64,000 nt of DNA from Iamia sp035765045 (GTDB lineage Bacteria; Actinomycetota; Acidimicrobiia; Acidimicrobiales; Iamiaceae): positions 7,886 through 71,885 of the forward strand of contig DASTYI010000002.1 of NCBI GenBank assembly GCA_035765045.1, given 5' to 3'. Of the stretch, positions 7,807 to 17,275 are shown piece after piece; within the stretch, counting starts at the first letter, position 1; each line of letters opens with the position of its first letter. Both the position numbers and the translations under genes were made by a program. Under the pieces are notes generated by a model that worked only from the letters and a program-made list of their open reading frames with translations, did no database searches and was not told the origin of the DNA.

Positions 7807-8220
7807 ATGAGCACCTCGATCCGCCTCTCGTCCGTCTTCGTCGCCGACCAGGACGCCGCCCTCGACTTCTACGTCGGCACCGTCGGGATGGAGGTCCACA
7901 CCGACATCGACCTCGGGTTCATGCGGTGGCTGACGATCTGCGCCGCGGGCGACCGGAGCCGGGAGGTCCTGCTCGAGCGGCCCGGGCCGCCGTCGATGGA
8001 CGAGGCGACCGCCGAGCAGGTCCGGGCCCTGGTGGCCAAGGGGGCGGCGGCGGGCTGGTTCGCCCTGTCGGTCGACGACGCCCAGGCCGAGTTCGAGCGG
8101 CTCCGGGCCGCCGGCGTCGACTTCACCGACGAGATCTCCGAGAAGGACTACGGCGTCGACTTCGGCATCCGGGACCCGTTCGGCAACCGCATCCGGATCG
8201 GCACCATGAAGCCCTCCTGA
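7807..8220 (+). CDS. VOC-family (glyoxalase/bleomycin-resistance fold) protein
   Basis: 137 residues, one VOC module pair: SSVFVADQDAALDFYVGTVG at the N-terminus and DFGIRDPFGNRIRIG at the C-terminus, the usual positions of metal ligands. Members include glyoxalases, dioxygenases and drug-binding proteins; the sequence does not say which. It follows an AraC regulator and converges on the glycosidase gene with only 15 bases between. Confidence 0.8.
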   Translation: MSTSIRLSSVFVADQDAALDFYVGTVGMEVHTDIDLGFMRWLTICAAGDRSREVLLERPGPPSMDEATAEQVRALVAKGAAAGWFALSVDDAQAEFERLRAAGVDFTDEISEKDYGVDFGIRDPFGNRIRIGTMKPS

Positions 8221-8235
8221 TCGGCGACCGGCGGG

Positions 8236-9708
8236 TCAGGCCTGGGCGCCGACGGGGGTGCAGGGGAGCGGGTCGGCCTCGGGGTCGAGACGGGCGTAGG
8301 CCTCGTCGTGGAGGTCGGCCAGGGTGGCGGTGACCTCCTCGTAGGGGCGGTCGTCGGCGTCGACCAGGCCGAGGTTCTGGTCCTCGCCGTCGGCCCGGCC
8401 GGCGGCGGGCTGGTCGGCGTGGAGGAACCAGTGGGCGCCGACGACGTAGGGCGTGGCCAGGAGGCAGCGCCCGTAGTTGCGGACGGCGGCGGCCCGGTCG
8501 GCCTGGGTCGGCACGGTGACGAAGATGGCGGGCGTCGTGTTGGGGAGCCCGGCGTCGGCGGCCCGGTAGCCGTACTCGCTGACGAGCACCGGCTTCCCCG
8601 CCGCCCCGAACCCGGCCAGCGTGTCCCGGGTGCCGACGAGCGGGATCTCCTCGGCCAGGTCGAGGACGGTGGCGTCGAAGGCAGGGGTCAGCTCGTAGAA
8701 GTTGACCGAGACGACGTCGACCGACCGGGCCGCCACCTCCAGCACCGGCCGGGGCGTGGCCACGGCGACGAACCGGACCCCGAGGTCGAGGTGGTCGGGG
8801 TCGGCCTCCTGGAGGGCCGGCCCGACGACGGCGAAGTAGCGCTCGGCCACCGCCGTGGCCCAGGCGACCTGGGTGGCCTTGCCGCCCGGGGTCGGGGCCA
8901 GCTGGACCGGGGGGCGGGGCGCCGCCAGCTCGTCCCACGACGCCGCGGCCAGGGCGGGGAGGTCGGCCGCCAGCCGCCCGAGGTCGTCGTCGTAGCGCTG
9001 GCGGAGGAAGGCGATCAGGGCCTGCTTGCCGGGGGCGTCGGCCGGGCGGCCCAGGTCGAGGTCGAGCATGGTGACCAGGCCGTCGCCCGACAGGCCCATG
9101 CCCCACGGCATCTCGTTGTCGGTGAACCAGCCGACCAGCCAGGGGTCGTCCCGGCGGGCGGCGGTCGCCTCGGCGATCTCGGCCCGGGCGCCGTCGGCCC
9201 ATGCCTCGTCCCACAGGTCGGCCCAGGCGAACCGGCCCTGCTCGTCGACGTCGCGGGCCAGGTCGAGCACGTGGGTGTACGGCACCCGGCCGGCGAACAG
9301 CGGCTGGGCCTCCTCGCCCCAGCCGCCCAGGGTGGTGACGCCCCACTCGCCGAACCGCTCGACCTGGGCGTCGGCCCAGGCCTGCTCGTCGGCGTAGGCG
9401 GCGGCGACGGCATCGGCGTAGGGCGTGTTCCCGTCCCGGTCGGGCGTGCCGGTCGGGCGCACGCCGTTGACCCCCGCCGACCAGAACGGGTGGCCGTCGG
9501 GCGTCACCAGCCACCAGCGGCCGTCGACCTCCTCGGTCCGGAACCAGCCGGTGGCGTCGAGGGCGACCTCGGTCGATCCCCCGTAGGCGTCGAACCGGTC
9601 GTCGACCCGCTCGGTCGGGGCCGCAGCCGGCTCCGACGCGGACGTGCACGCCCCGAGCACCAGGGCGAGCACCACACCCAGACACCCCCGTCGCACCCCC
9701 GACCGCAC
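8236..9708 (-). CDS. Secreted lipoprotein, GH-A clan glycoside hydrolase-like
   Basis: 490 residues from a GTG at 9708. A lipoprotein signal peptide ends at the lipobox LGAC (Cys21). The body resembles TIM-barrel glycosidases of the agarase/beta-galactosidase type (GH50-like): WWLVTPDGHPFWSAGVNGV, GWFTDNEMPWG with the likely acid/base Glu near residue 199, VSVNFYELTP, PVLVSEYGYRA with the likely nucleophile Glu near 377, and a C-terminal AHWFLHADQPAAGR. Substrate unknown, probably a polysaccharide outside the cell. A -10-like TACTGT lies six bases upstream, so the mRNA may be leaderless. Confidence 0.7.
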   Translation of the reverse strand: MRSGVRRGCLGVVLALVLGACTSASEPAAAPTERVDDRFDAYGGSTEVALDATGWFRTEEVDGRWWLVTPDGHPFWSAGVNGVRPTGTPDRDGNTPYADAVAAAYADEQAWADAQVERFGEWGVTTLGGWGEEAQPLFAGRVPYTHVLDLARDVDEQGRFAWADLWDEAWADGARAEIAEATAARRDDPWLVGWFTDNEMPWGMGLSGDGLVTMLDLDLGRPADAPGKQALIAFLRQRYDDDLGRLAADLPALAAASWDELAAPRPPVQLAPTPGGKATQVAWATAVAERYFAVVGPALQEADPDHLDLGVRFVAVATPRPVLEVAARSVDVVSVNFYELTPAFDATVLDLAEEIPLVGTRDTLAGFGAAGKPVLVSEYGYRAADAGLPNTTPAIFVTVPTQADRAAAVRNYGRCLLATPYVVGAHWFLHADQPAAGRADGEDQNLGLVDADDRPYEEVTATLADLHDEAYARLDPEADPLPCTPVGAQA

Positions 9709-9714
9709 GGCCGG

Positions 9715-9720
9715 ACAGTA
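9715..9720 (-). promoter_or_regulatory. -10 element TACTGT, leaderless promoter
   Basis: Reading leftwards, TACTGT ends six bases before the GTG at 9708. It fits TANNNT and the spacing of the other leaderless starts in this window. Confidence 0.4.
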
Positions 9721-9783
9721 GCCCGGCCCCGCCGGGGGTCAGCGGGGAGCCAGAGGCGGTCGGCCTTCTTGCGCGGGGGACCC

Positions 9784-10808
9784 TCAGCTGGCGAGGGCCT
9801 GGCGGTGGGCGGCCCGGGCGGCGAGGGGGGCGAGGTGGCGGGCGACGGTGGGGTCGGCGGTGCGGCGGCCGGTGTCGAGGAAGGCCTGCTGGACGACCTC
9901 GTCGGCCCGGTCGTCGGCCATGGCGTTGACGCCCATGGCCCGCACGACCCGGGCCGAGGGCTCGATCCGCACGACGGTGGTGCCGGCCCGCCGCAGCCGC
10001 CGGACCTCCCGGTCGAGCCGGCGGTGGACGGCCCGGCGGAGCAGGGCGTCGGGGCTCGCCGCCCACCCCCCGGCGGCCGACATCGAGGAGACGACGACCA
10101 CCAGGTCGAGGCCCTCGGTGCGCAGCACGTCGGCGTTGGTCGAGGAGTGGACGCCGCCGTCGACGTGCTCGACGCCGTCGATCCGGACCGGCCGGAAGTA
10201 GCCGGGGATGGCGCACGAGGCCGTCACCGCCTTGGCCAGCGTGGTGCGGGGCGCCCCGGGCCGGCCGAAGACGACCCGGCCGCCGTCGCGGCGGCGCACG
10301 GTGGCGATCCACAGCCCGTCGGGCCAGGGGCGCCCTCGGTGGCCGACGCCAGCGCCTCGGCCTCGCCCTCGATGTCGACCTTGCCGTCGGGCACCAGCGT
10401 CAGCGCCGCCACCGAGGGGCGGAAGGCCCACGGCCGCCGGGCCGTCCGGGCCAGGAGGGCCGGGGAGGGGAGGTGCCAGGGGCGGAGCAGGTCCCGCAGC
10501 GCGAAGGGGGCGAAGGCCGGGGGCTCGGCGCCGAGCTGGTCGAGCAGGCGCCCGTCGAGCGAGAGCGGGGCCTCGACGGCGAAGGCGGCCAGGTCCGACG
10601 CCGGCACGCCCAGGCGGAGCAGGGTGGCGGTGATCGACCCGGCCGAGGACCCGACGACGACCTCGGCGGTGCGGGGGTCCCAGCCGAGGTCGTGCTCCAG
10701 GGCGGCGAGCACGCCGGCCTGGTACGCCTGCCCCACCAGGCCTCCGGCGCCGAGGACGAGCCCGACCCGGGGCGCGGCAGGGGAGGACGGGCGCGGAGCG
10801 GGGGTCAC
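9784..10808 (-). pseudogene. Patatin-like phospholipase, split by a frameshift near 10330-10337
   Basis: Two overlapping frames make one patatin. The N-terminal part, from a GTG at 10808 preceded by a G-rich ribosome site, holds the oxyanion loop LGAGGLVGQAYQAG and the nucleophile motif VGSSAGS (Ser near residue 52). The C-terminal part, in another frame, continues RPWPDGLWIATV and carries the catalytic Asp in VDGGVHSSTNADV. The frames meet at GAGGGCGCCCC; one extra C (giving GAG GGC CGC CCC) would restore a single protein of about 341 residues. The base may be missing in the genome or be an assembly error in a GC-rich run. Everything else looks well conserved. Confidence 0.75.
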
Positions 10809-10913
10809 CGTCCCCCACTCACCCCCCGGGCGGGTCCGAACCGGGTTCGGGCCGACCCGTGACGGGGGTCGGGATGACGGTGGGGCGGGTGGGATCTGCA
10901 AGGCTGCCCGGCC

Positions 10914-13900
10914 ATGGCGTGGAGGGTTCGGCGAATCGGTCTGGCGACGGCCGCCCTGGTGCTGGTCACCGGGCTGCCCCTGGGGTCGGCGGCGGGCGCG
11001 GCCGAGGGGTCGGTGGTGATCAACGAGCTCCACTACCACCCGCCCACCGACGGGCTCGACTTCGTCGAGCTCCACAACCCGGGCGGTGCGGCCGTCGACC
11101 TCGGGGGCGCGTGCTTCACCGCCGGCATCGGTGGCTGCTTCGCCGAGGGCACCACGCTGCCGCCCGGCGGGTACGTCGTCGCCGCCGAGGTGCCGGCCGA
11201 CCACGCCACCGCCTTCCCGGGCGCCCCGGCGCCGGCGCTCGACTTCACCGGCGGGCTGTCCAACGGCGGCGAGACGGTGACCCTGAGCGACGGTGACACC
11301 GTCCTCGACACCGTCACCTACTCCGACTCGTCGCCCTGGCCGGCCAGCCCCGACGGCGACGGCCCGTCGCTCGAGCTGATCGACCCCGAGGGCGACAACG
11401 ACGTCGCCGCGGCGTGGGCGGCCTCCGACCCGGCGCCCACCCCCGGGGCCCGGAACACCCGCTTCGGCCAGGGCCCGACCCCGGTGATCGGGGCGGTCGA
11501 GGTCGGCACGGTCACCGCCGGCCAGCCGATCACCGTCACCGCCGCGGTGACGGGGGCGACGTCAGTGCAGCTCGAGGTGGTCGTCCGCTTCGGCCCGCCG
11601 ACGACGATCGCCATGGTCGACGCCGGCGACGGCACCTACGAGGCCACCATCCCGGCCCAGGCGGCCAACACCCTGGTGCGCTACCGCGTGCGGGCGACGG
11701 CCGGCGACGTCACCGCCACCGTGCCCGACGCCGGCGACTCCCGCCCCCGCCTCGGGTTCGTGGTGGCGCCGCCCGCCCCGCCCACCGCCCTCCCGCTGCT
11801 CCAGTGGTTCATCGCCCCGGCCGACCTGGCCACCCTGATGGCCAACATCGAGACCAACGACTACGTGCCGGCGGTGATCGCCTACGGCACGGAGGTCTGG
11901 GACGGCGTCGAGGTCCGGGGCCAGGGCAACAGCCGCCACTACCCCAAGGTCAACTTCAAGTTCAAGATGCCCGGCGACCACCCGCTGGTCGCCCCCGAGA
12001 TCGTCGCCGACCCGGTCGACGAGTTCGTCCTCGACGGTGATCGCCGCGACCCGATGGGCACCACCGGCGTCGTCGGCTTCGACGTCTACGCCGAGTCGAA
12101 CCCCTACGTCCCCCAGCGGGCCAAGGTGCGGGTCCACCGCAACGGCAACCACTTCGGCCTGTTCACGTTGCTGGAGGAGTGGGAGGACCCGCTGCTGGCC
12201 CGGACCGGGCTCGACCAGCCCGGGGCCGAGGTCTACGAGCCCGAGGACGAGGACGGCATCTTCGTCGACGAGGGCTCGCCCGAGGCCCTGGTGCCCCGCT
12301 TCGAGAAGCTGGCCGGCCCGGGCGACTCCTACGCCCGCCTCTACGCGCTGGTGCAGGCGATCGACGCCCCGCCGACGGCGGCCCGCACGGCCCGGCTGCG
12401 CGACCTGTTCGACGTGCCCGCCCTGGTCGAGTTCCTGGCCACCGGGGCGGTGCTCCAGCACTGGGACCAGACCGTCCACAACTTCCTCGTGGTCCGCGAC
12501 CCGGCCACCGGCCGCTGGCGCTTCGCCCCGTCCGACATGGACTTCACGATGGGGATGCCGTCGCGCCCCGCCCCGACCCTCGGGTTCCGCACCGGCAACG
12601 TCTTCCCCTTCGGGCCCGCCGACCTGGTCAGCGCCCTGCGGACCGACCCCCTGTTCGCCGAGATGTACTTCCGCCGGGTGCGGACCCTGGCCGAGCGGCT
12701 GCTCACCGGGGGCGAGCTGGAGGACCGGACCGACGCCCTGTACGCCCTGGTGGAGCCGGACGCCGAGGCCGACCGGGCCCGCTACGGCCACGTCGAGACG
12801 CCGGCCCAGGGCCGGGCCCAGCTGGCCGACTTCGTCGCCGACCGGGCCACCGAGCTGCTCGTCACCCGGCGCCGCGCCGGCGAGGTGCCGGCCGCCCCGA
12901 CCGCCGGGCTGCCGGTCGTCGTCAGCGAGATCGCCTACGCCGCCGCCGGGGGCCCGGGCCACGACCTCGTCGAGCTGCACAACCCGGCGAACGAGGCCAT
13001 CGACCTCTCGGGCTGGACCCTCGGCGGGGCCGCCACCGCCACCCTCCCGCCCGGCACCGTCCTGCCCGCCGGTGGCTTCCTCGTGGTGCCCGGCGACCAG
13101 GAGGCGACGGCGGGCGCCCGCCCGTCGGGCACCCTCGTCGCCGGCGAGCTGGCCGCTGGGGTGGCCGACGGCGGCGGCACCGTGACCGTCCGCGACGCCG
13201 GTGGGGCGACCCGGGGCCAGGCCGCCTACGGGACGACCGCCCCCTGGCCGACGGCGCCCGCCGCCGGAACCGCCACCCTGGAGCGCACCGACCCGGCCAC
13301 CGCCGGCACCGGCCCGTCGGCCTGGCGGGCCTCGGCCACCGCGGCCGGCTCGCCCGGCGGCGCCGGCCACCCGGCCGGCCCGCCGCCGGCCCACCGTCTG
13401 GCGGTCGAGGCCGCCGCCGACCAGGTCGAGGTCCGGCCGGGTGACGGCAGCCGGGTCGGGTTCACCGTCGTCGTCACCAACACCGGGCACGCACCCCGCC
13501 CCGGGGTCACCGTCGCCGCCCCGGGGGCGACCTGCCCGGGCCGGATCGGCACCCTCGCCGCCGGCGCCCGGCTCACGCTCCGGTGCCGCTCGCAGGGCCA
13601 GGCCACCCCCGACCGCACCTACCTCTTCACCGCCACCAGCGGCTCGGTCACCGCCCGCTCGGCGCCCGTCCCGGTGCGCACGCTCACCCACACCACCCAG
13701 TACGTCGAGCAGCACCTGCCCGCCGCCCCGACGGCTCCCGAGGCGACCGCACCGGGCCAGGGCCGCATCGGGCTCCGGTGGACGCCGCCGGCCGGCTCCG
13801 CCGTCGCCCCGCACCGCTGGGTCGTGATCACCGAGTGCGCTCCCGGCGCCGCCGTCCCGACCGGGGGCACCCTCCGGGCCCCGGGGGCGTCGGCCTCGCT

Positions 13901-14669
13901 CGACCACCTCCCGCTCGACCAGCCCGTGCAGCTCGCCGTCGCCGTCCGCAACCAGGCCGGCACCGGTCCCCGCACCCCGCCGACACCCGAGCTGACCCCC
14001 CGGACCTCGCCCGTCTTCCCGTTCGCCGACACGCCGTCGCTGGTGCGGCGGTTCGTCGCCGGGGTCGAGGGGCGCCCGGCCACCGACACGGAGGTCGCCC
14101 TGTGGAGCGCGGTGATCGACCAGGGCACGTCGCCGGCGCACATCGTCGCCAGCGCCCTGGGCACGCCCCGCTGGTCCCGGGACGTCGCCCCCGTGGCCCG
14201 GCTCTACACCGCCTACTTCGGGCGGCTGCCCGACCAGGCCGGGCTGGGGTGGTGGGTGGCCCGGCGGCGGGCCGGCACCGGCCTCGACCCGATGTCGTCG
14301 GCCTTCGCCGGCACCCCCGAGTTCCGCGCCATGTACGGCTCGCTGTCCGACGGCGCCTTCGTCAGCCAGCTGTACCGGAACGTCTTCGGGCGGGAGGCCG
14401 ACGCCGCCGGCCGGGCCTACTGGGTCGACCGCATGGCCAGGGGCATGGCGCGGGGACGGGTCGTCACCTCGTTCTCGGAGTCGGCCGAGGGGCGGCTGCT
14501 GCTGGCCCCGATGGTCCAGACCTCGCTGGTGTGGACGGCGCTGACCGGCACGACGCCGAGCCCCGCCGTCGCCCGCCCGGCCGTCGACTGGCTGGCCGGC
14601 GGTGGCTCGCTCCTCACCGTCGTCGAGGGCGTCCGCACCTCCGACCGCTACGCCGCCCTCGTGGGCTGA
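10914..14669 (+). CDS. Large secreted protein: lamin-tail, CotH, lamin-tail, Fn3-like and DUF4214 domains
   Basis: 1251 residues with a signal peptide ending near AAGAAE (residue 31). In order: a lamin-tail domain (SVVINELHYHPPTDGLDFVE, about 33-165); a CotH spore-kinase-like domain with QGNSRHYPKVNFKFK near 337 and PSDMDFTMGMPSR near 540; a second lamin-tail domain (VVSEIAYAAAGG, about 668-780); a region with an unpaired-beta fold (VVVTNTGHAPRPGV); an Fn3-like stretch near 935-1030; and DUF4214 repeats at the C-terminus (1034-1250; LYTAYFGRLPDQAGLGWWVA, LYRNVFGREADAAG). CotH proteins are atypical kinases; the catalytic DMDF is kept. Probably an extracellular or surface protein. Confidence 0.8.
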   Translation: MAWRVRRIGLATAALVLVTGLPLGSAAGAAEGSVVINELHYHPPTDGLDFVELHNPGGAAVDLGGACFTAGIGGCFAEGTTLPPGGYVVAAEVPADHATAFPGAPAPALDFTGGLSNGGETVTLSDGDTVLDTVTYSDSSPWPASPDGDGPSLELIDPEGDNDVAAAWAASDPAPTPGARNTRFGQGPTPVIGAVEVGTVTAGQPITVTAAVTGATSVQLEVVVRFGPPTTIAMVDAGDGTYEATIPAQAANTLVRYRVRATAGDVTATVPDAGDSRPRLGFVVAPPAPPTALPLLQWFIAPADLATLMANIETNDYVPAVIAYGTEVWDGVEVRGQGNSRHYPKVNFKFKMPGDHPLVAPEIVADPVDEFVLDGDRRDPMGTTGVVGFDVYAESNPYVPQRAKVRVHRNGNHFGLFTLLEEWEDPLLARTGLDQPGAEVYEPEDEDGIFVDEGSPEALVPRFEKLAGPGDSYARLYALVQAIDAPPTAARTARLRDLFDVPALVEFLATGAVLQHWDQTVHNFLVVRDPATGRWRFAPSDMDFTMGMPSRPAPTLGFRTGNVFPFGPADLVSALRTDPLFAEMYFRRVRTLAERLLTGGELEDRTDALYALVEPDAEADRARYGHVETPAQGRAQLADFVADRATELLVTRRRAGEVPAAPTAGLPVVVSEIAYAAAGGPGHDLVELHNPANEAIDLSGWTLGGAATATLPPGTVLPAGGFLVVPGDQEATAGARPSGTLVAGELAAGVADGGGTVTVRDAGGATRGQAAYGTTAPWPTAPAAGTATLERTDPATAGTGPSAWRASATAAGSPGGAGHPAGPPPAHRLAVEAAADQVEVRPGDGSRVGFTVVVTNTGHAPRPGVTVAAPGATCPGRIGTLAAGARLTLRCRSQGQATPDRTYLFTATSGSVTARSAPVPVRTLTHTTQYVEQHLPAAPTAPEATAPGQGRIGLRWTPPAGSAVAPHRWVVITECAPGAAVPTGGTLRAPGASASLDHLPLDQPVQLAVAVRNQAGTGPRTPPTPELTPRTSPVFPFADTPSLVRRFVAGVEGRPATDTEVALWSAVIDQGTSPAHIVASALGTPRWSRDVAPVARLYTAYFGRLPDQAGLGWWVARRRAGTGLDPMSSAFAGTPEFRAMYGSLSDGAFVSQLYRNVFGREADAAGRAYWVDRMARGMARGRVVTSFSESAEGRLLLAPMVQTSLVWTALTGTTPSPAVARPAVDWLAGGGSLLTVVEGVRTSDRYAALVG

Positions 14670-14673
14670 CCGG

Positions 14674-15462
14674 TCACGCCCGGGGCGGGCGGGCGTAGGC
14701 GCGGCGGGCGGCGAGCCAGCCGGCGAGGGTGAGGGCGGCGCACCAGGCGACGGCGGTGGCCAGGGTGCGGCCCGCCACCGGATCGTCGAGGAGCAGGCCC
14801 CGGGTGCTGTCCATGATCGGGGTGAAGGGCTGGTGCTCGGCGAAGGCGGCCAACCCGGCGGGCATCGAGTCGGTGGGGACGAAGCCGCTGCCCAGGAAGG
14901 GGAGGAGGGTGAGCGGCATGGGCAGGTTGCTGGCGCTCTCGACGGTGCGGGCGACCAGGCCCGAGGCGACCGAGAGCCAGGAGATGGCGAGGGACAGGGC
15001 GGTGAGGAGGGCGGCGGCGCCGAGCCAGCCGAGCGGCTCGGCGGCGGGCCGGAAGCCGACGGCCAGGGCCACGGCGACGATCACCACCAGCGACCCGAGG
15101 CACTGGAGGACGCTGCTCAGGACGTGGCCGGTGAGGACGGCGCCGTGGGCGATCGGCAGGGTGCGGAGCCGGGCGATCACCCCCTGGGTCATGTCCATGG
15201 CCACCGAGGTCGAGGTGCCCTGGGCCACGGTGGCCACCGCCATCAGGAGGATGCCGGGGACGACGTAGTCGGCGTAGTCGCCCCGGGTGCCGCCCCCGGG
15301 GAGCCCGGCACCGAGCGTGCCCCCGAAGACGTAGACGAACAGGAGCAGGAAGATGACCGGCATCCCCATGACGAGGAGGGTCATCTCGGGGTAGCGGCGC
15401 AGGCGCCGGGCCTGGCGGCGGAACAGGGTGACCGAGTCCTGGATGGCGACGACGCTGGTCAT
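14674..15462 (-). CDS. ABC-2 type exporter permease (DrrB-like)
   Basis: 262 residues with six hydrophobic segments typical of ABC-2 permeases, for example MTLLVMGMPVIFLLLFVYVF and GSLVVIVAVALAVGF, and the family motif DYVVPGILLMAVATVAQGTS. It overlaps the upstream ATPase by four bases (reading TCAT on the plus strand). By family it exports lipids or drug-like compounds (DrrAB type). Last gene of the RHH-DUF4097-ATPase-permease operon. Confidence 0.85.
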   Translation of the reverse strand: MTSVVAIQDSVTLFRRQARRLRRYPEMTLLVMGMPVIFLLLFVYVFGGTLGAGLPGGGTRGDYADYVVPGILLMAVATVAQGTSTSVAMDMTQGVIARLRTLPIAHGAVLTGHVLSSVLQCLGSLVVIVAVALAVGFRPAAEPLGWLGAAALLTALSLAISWLSVASGLVARTVESASNLPMPLTLLPFLGSGFVPTDSMPAGLAAFAEHQPFTPIMDSTRGLLLDDPVAGRTLATAVAWCAALTLAGWLAARRAYARPPRA

Positions 15463-16400
15463 CGGGAGACCTCCGTGAGGGCGAGGAAGACGTCGTCGAG
15501 GGCGGGGGAGTGGGTGGCCAGCTCCTCGACGGGGATGCGGGCGGCGTCGAGCCGGGCCAGGACGTCGCGCAGGGTGGCGGCCCCGCCGTCGCTGGTGACG
15601 TCGAGGCTGAGGGCCGGGCGGTCGACGGCCTGGGGGCGGAGGAGCTGCTCGGCCCGGTCGAGGGCGTCGGGGTCGGCGAAGGAGAGGGTGATGCGTCCGC
15701 CGGGGACCCGCCGCTTGAGCTCGGCCGGGGTGCCGGCGGCGGCGATGCGACCGCCGTCGAGGAGGGCGACCCGATCGGCCAGCTGGTCGGCCTCCTCCAG
15801 GTACTGCGTGGTGAGGAGGATGGTGACGCCGTCGGCGACGAGGCCCCGGACGATGTCCCACAGGGTCCGGCGGCTGCGGGGGTCGAGCCCGGTGGTGGGC
15901 TCGTCGAGGAAGAGGACCTGCGGGCGTCCGACCAGACCCATGGCCAGGTCGAGCCGCCGGCGCATGCCGCCCGAGTAGGTGCCCGGGAGGTCGGCGGCCA
16001 CGGCGGCCAGCCCGAACCGGTCGAGCAGGTCGGCCGTCCGCTGGCGCAGCTCGTCCCCCGGGAGGTGGAGGAGCCGGCCGACGAGGGCGATGTTCTCCTC
16101 GCCGGTCAGCAGGTCGTCGACGGCGGCGAACTGGCCGGTGACCCCGATCGAGCGCCGCACGGCGGCCGGGTCGGTGGCGACGTCGTGGCCGGCGACCCGG
16201 GCGGTGCCGCCGTCGGCGGGGACGAGGGTCGAGAGGATGTTGACGACCGTGGTCTTGCCGGCGCCGTTCGGGCCGAGCAGGGCGAGCACGGTGCCGGCCG
16301 GGACGTCGAGGTCGATGCCGTCGAGCACGACCCTGTCGCCGTACCGCTTGGCCAGGCCGCGGACCTCGATGGCCGGGGTGGGGGTGGGGGTGGCGCTCAC
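15459..16400 (-). CDS. ABC-2 exporter ATPase, daunorubicin-resistance DrrA type
   Basis: 313 residues. Walker A GPNGAGKT, Q-loop GVTGQFAAVDD, signature YSGGMRRRLDLA and Walker B VLFLDEPTTGLD are all intact, followed by a DrrA-type C-terminal extension ending DDVFLALTEVSR. It couples ATP hydrolysis to export through the adjoining permease. It overlaps both neighbours by four bases. Confidence 0.9.
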   Translation of the reverse strand: MSATPTPTPAIEVRGLAKRYGDRVVLDGIDLDVPAGTVLALLGPNGAGKTTVVNILSTLVPADGGTARVAGHDVATDPAAVRRSIGVTGQFAAVDDLLTGEENIALVGRLLHLPGDELRQRTADLLDRFGLAAVAADLPGTYSGGMRRRLDLAMGLVGRPQVLFLDEPTTGLDPRSRRTLWDIVRGLVADGVTILLTTQYLEEADQLADRVALLDGGRIAAAGTPAELKRRVPGGRITLSFADPDALDRAEQLLRPQAVDRPALSLDVTSDGGAATLRDVLARLDAARIPVEELATHSPALDDVFLALTEVSR

Positions 16401-17275
16401 GAGCGGCGGAGGACGACGTCGCCGAAGCCGGTGGTGGCGCGGACCTCGACGGTGCGATCGGCGTCGCCGGGCCCGTCGCTCTGGTCGAGCTCGCTGCGGA
16501 CGGCGCCGCAGCGGGTGGTGACGTCGAGCCAGGCCGCCGTCCCCTCGGCGATGCCGATCTCGATGCTCCCGTAGGAGGAGGTGGCCGTGGCCGTTCCGCG
16601 GCGCACCGACCCGAGCCGGACGTCCCCGGCCGAGGTGGTGGCCGAGACCGAGGCCAGGGCCCGGTCGACCCGGACGTCGCCGGCGCTGGTGGTCAGGTGG
16701 AGCTCGCCGTCGCCGTGGCCGACCAAGACGTCGCCGGCCGCCGTGCGGGCGGTGAGCCCGGCGGTGGCCCGCTCGACCCGGATGCTCCCGGCCGAGGTGC
16801 GGACGTCGGCCGGGCCGGTGGTGGCGTCGGCCCGGATGTCGCCCATCGAGGTCTTGGCCCGCAGCCGGCCCACCCGGTCGAGGGCGATGTCGCCCAGGCT
16901 GGTGTCGAGGTCGACGGCGCCGAGCTCACCCCGGACGGCGATGTCACCCCACCCCCGGACCTCGAGCGAGGAGCCGGTGGGCACGGTGAGCGACACGTCG
17001 GCCCGCGGCCCGGCGGTGACGAGGTTGCGGAGGCGGGCCCGGACGGTGCGGGGGGAGCGGAGGACCAGGCGCCCGTCGACCAGGTCGACGGTGGTGCGCT
17101 CGGCCAGCTCGACGTCGGCGGGCTTGCCGGGGTCGTGGGGGCGCAGCTCGACGGTGGCCTCGGCGACGTCGGCGGCCCGGACCCGGAGGTCGAAGCCGGT
17201 GACGTCGACCAGCACGTCGACGGGGTGCGGGGTGGGGAAGGTGCGCATGGCGGCCTCTCGGGTCGTGGTGGTCAT
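16397..17275 (-). CDS. DUF4097-family beta-helical protein
   Basis: 292 residues made of short repeating beta strands: TSLGDIALDRVGR, TSMGDIRADATTG, TSAGSIRVERAT, TAAGDVLVGHGD, TSAGDVRVDRAL, TSAGDVRLGSVR. The recurrent T-S-x-G-D-(I/V) unit is typical of DUF4097, thought to form a right-handed beta-helix. It lacks a signal peptide. It lies between an RHH regulator and a DrrAB-type exporter, an arrangement seen in many actinobacteria, suggesting a part in regulation or sensing of the exporter. Exact role unknown. Confidence 0.8.
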   Translation of the reverse strand: MTTTTREAAMRTFPTPHPVDVLVDVTGFDLRVRAADVAEATVELRPHDPGKPADVELAERTTVDLVDGRLVLRSPRTVRARLRNLVTAGPRADVSLTVPTGSSLEVRGWGDIAVRGELGAVDLDTSLGDIALDRVGRLRAKTSMGDIRADATTGPADVRTSAGSIRVERATAGLTARTAAGDVLVGHGDGELHLTTSAGDVRVDRALASVSATTSAGDVRLGSVRRGTATATSSYGSIEIGIAEGTAAWLDVTTRCGAVRSELDQSDGPGDADRTVEVRATTGFGDVVLRRS

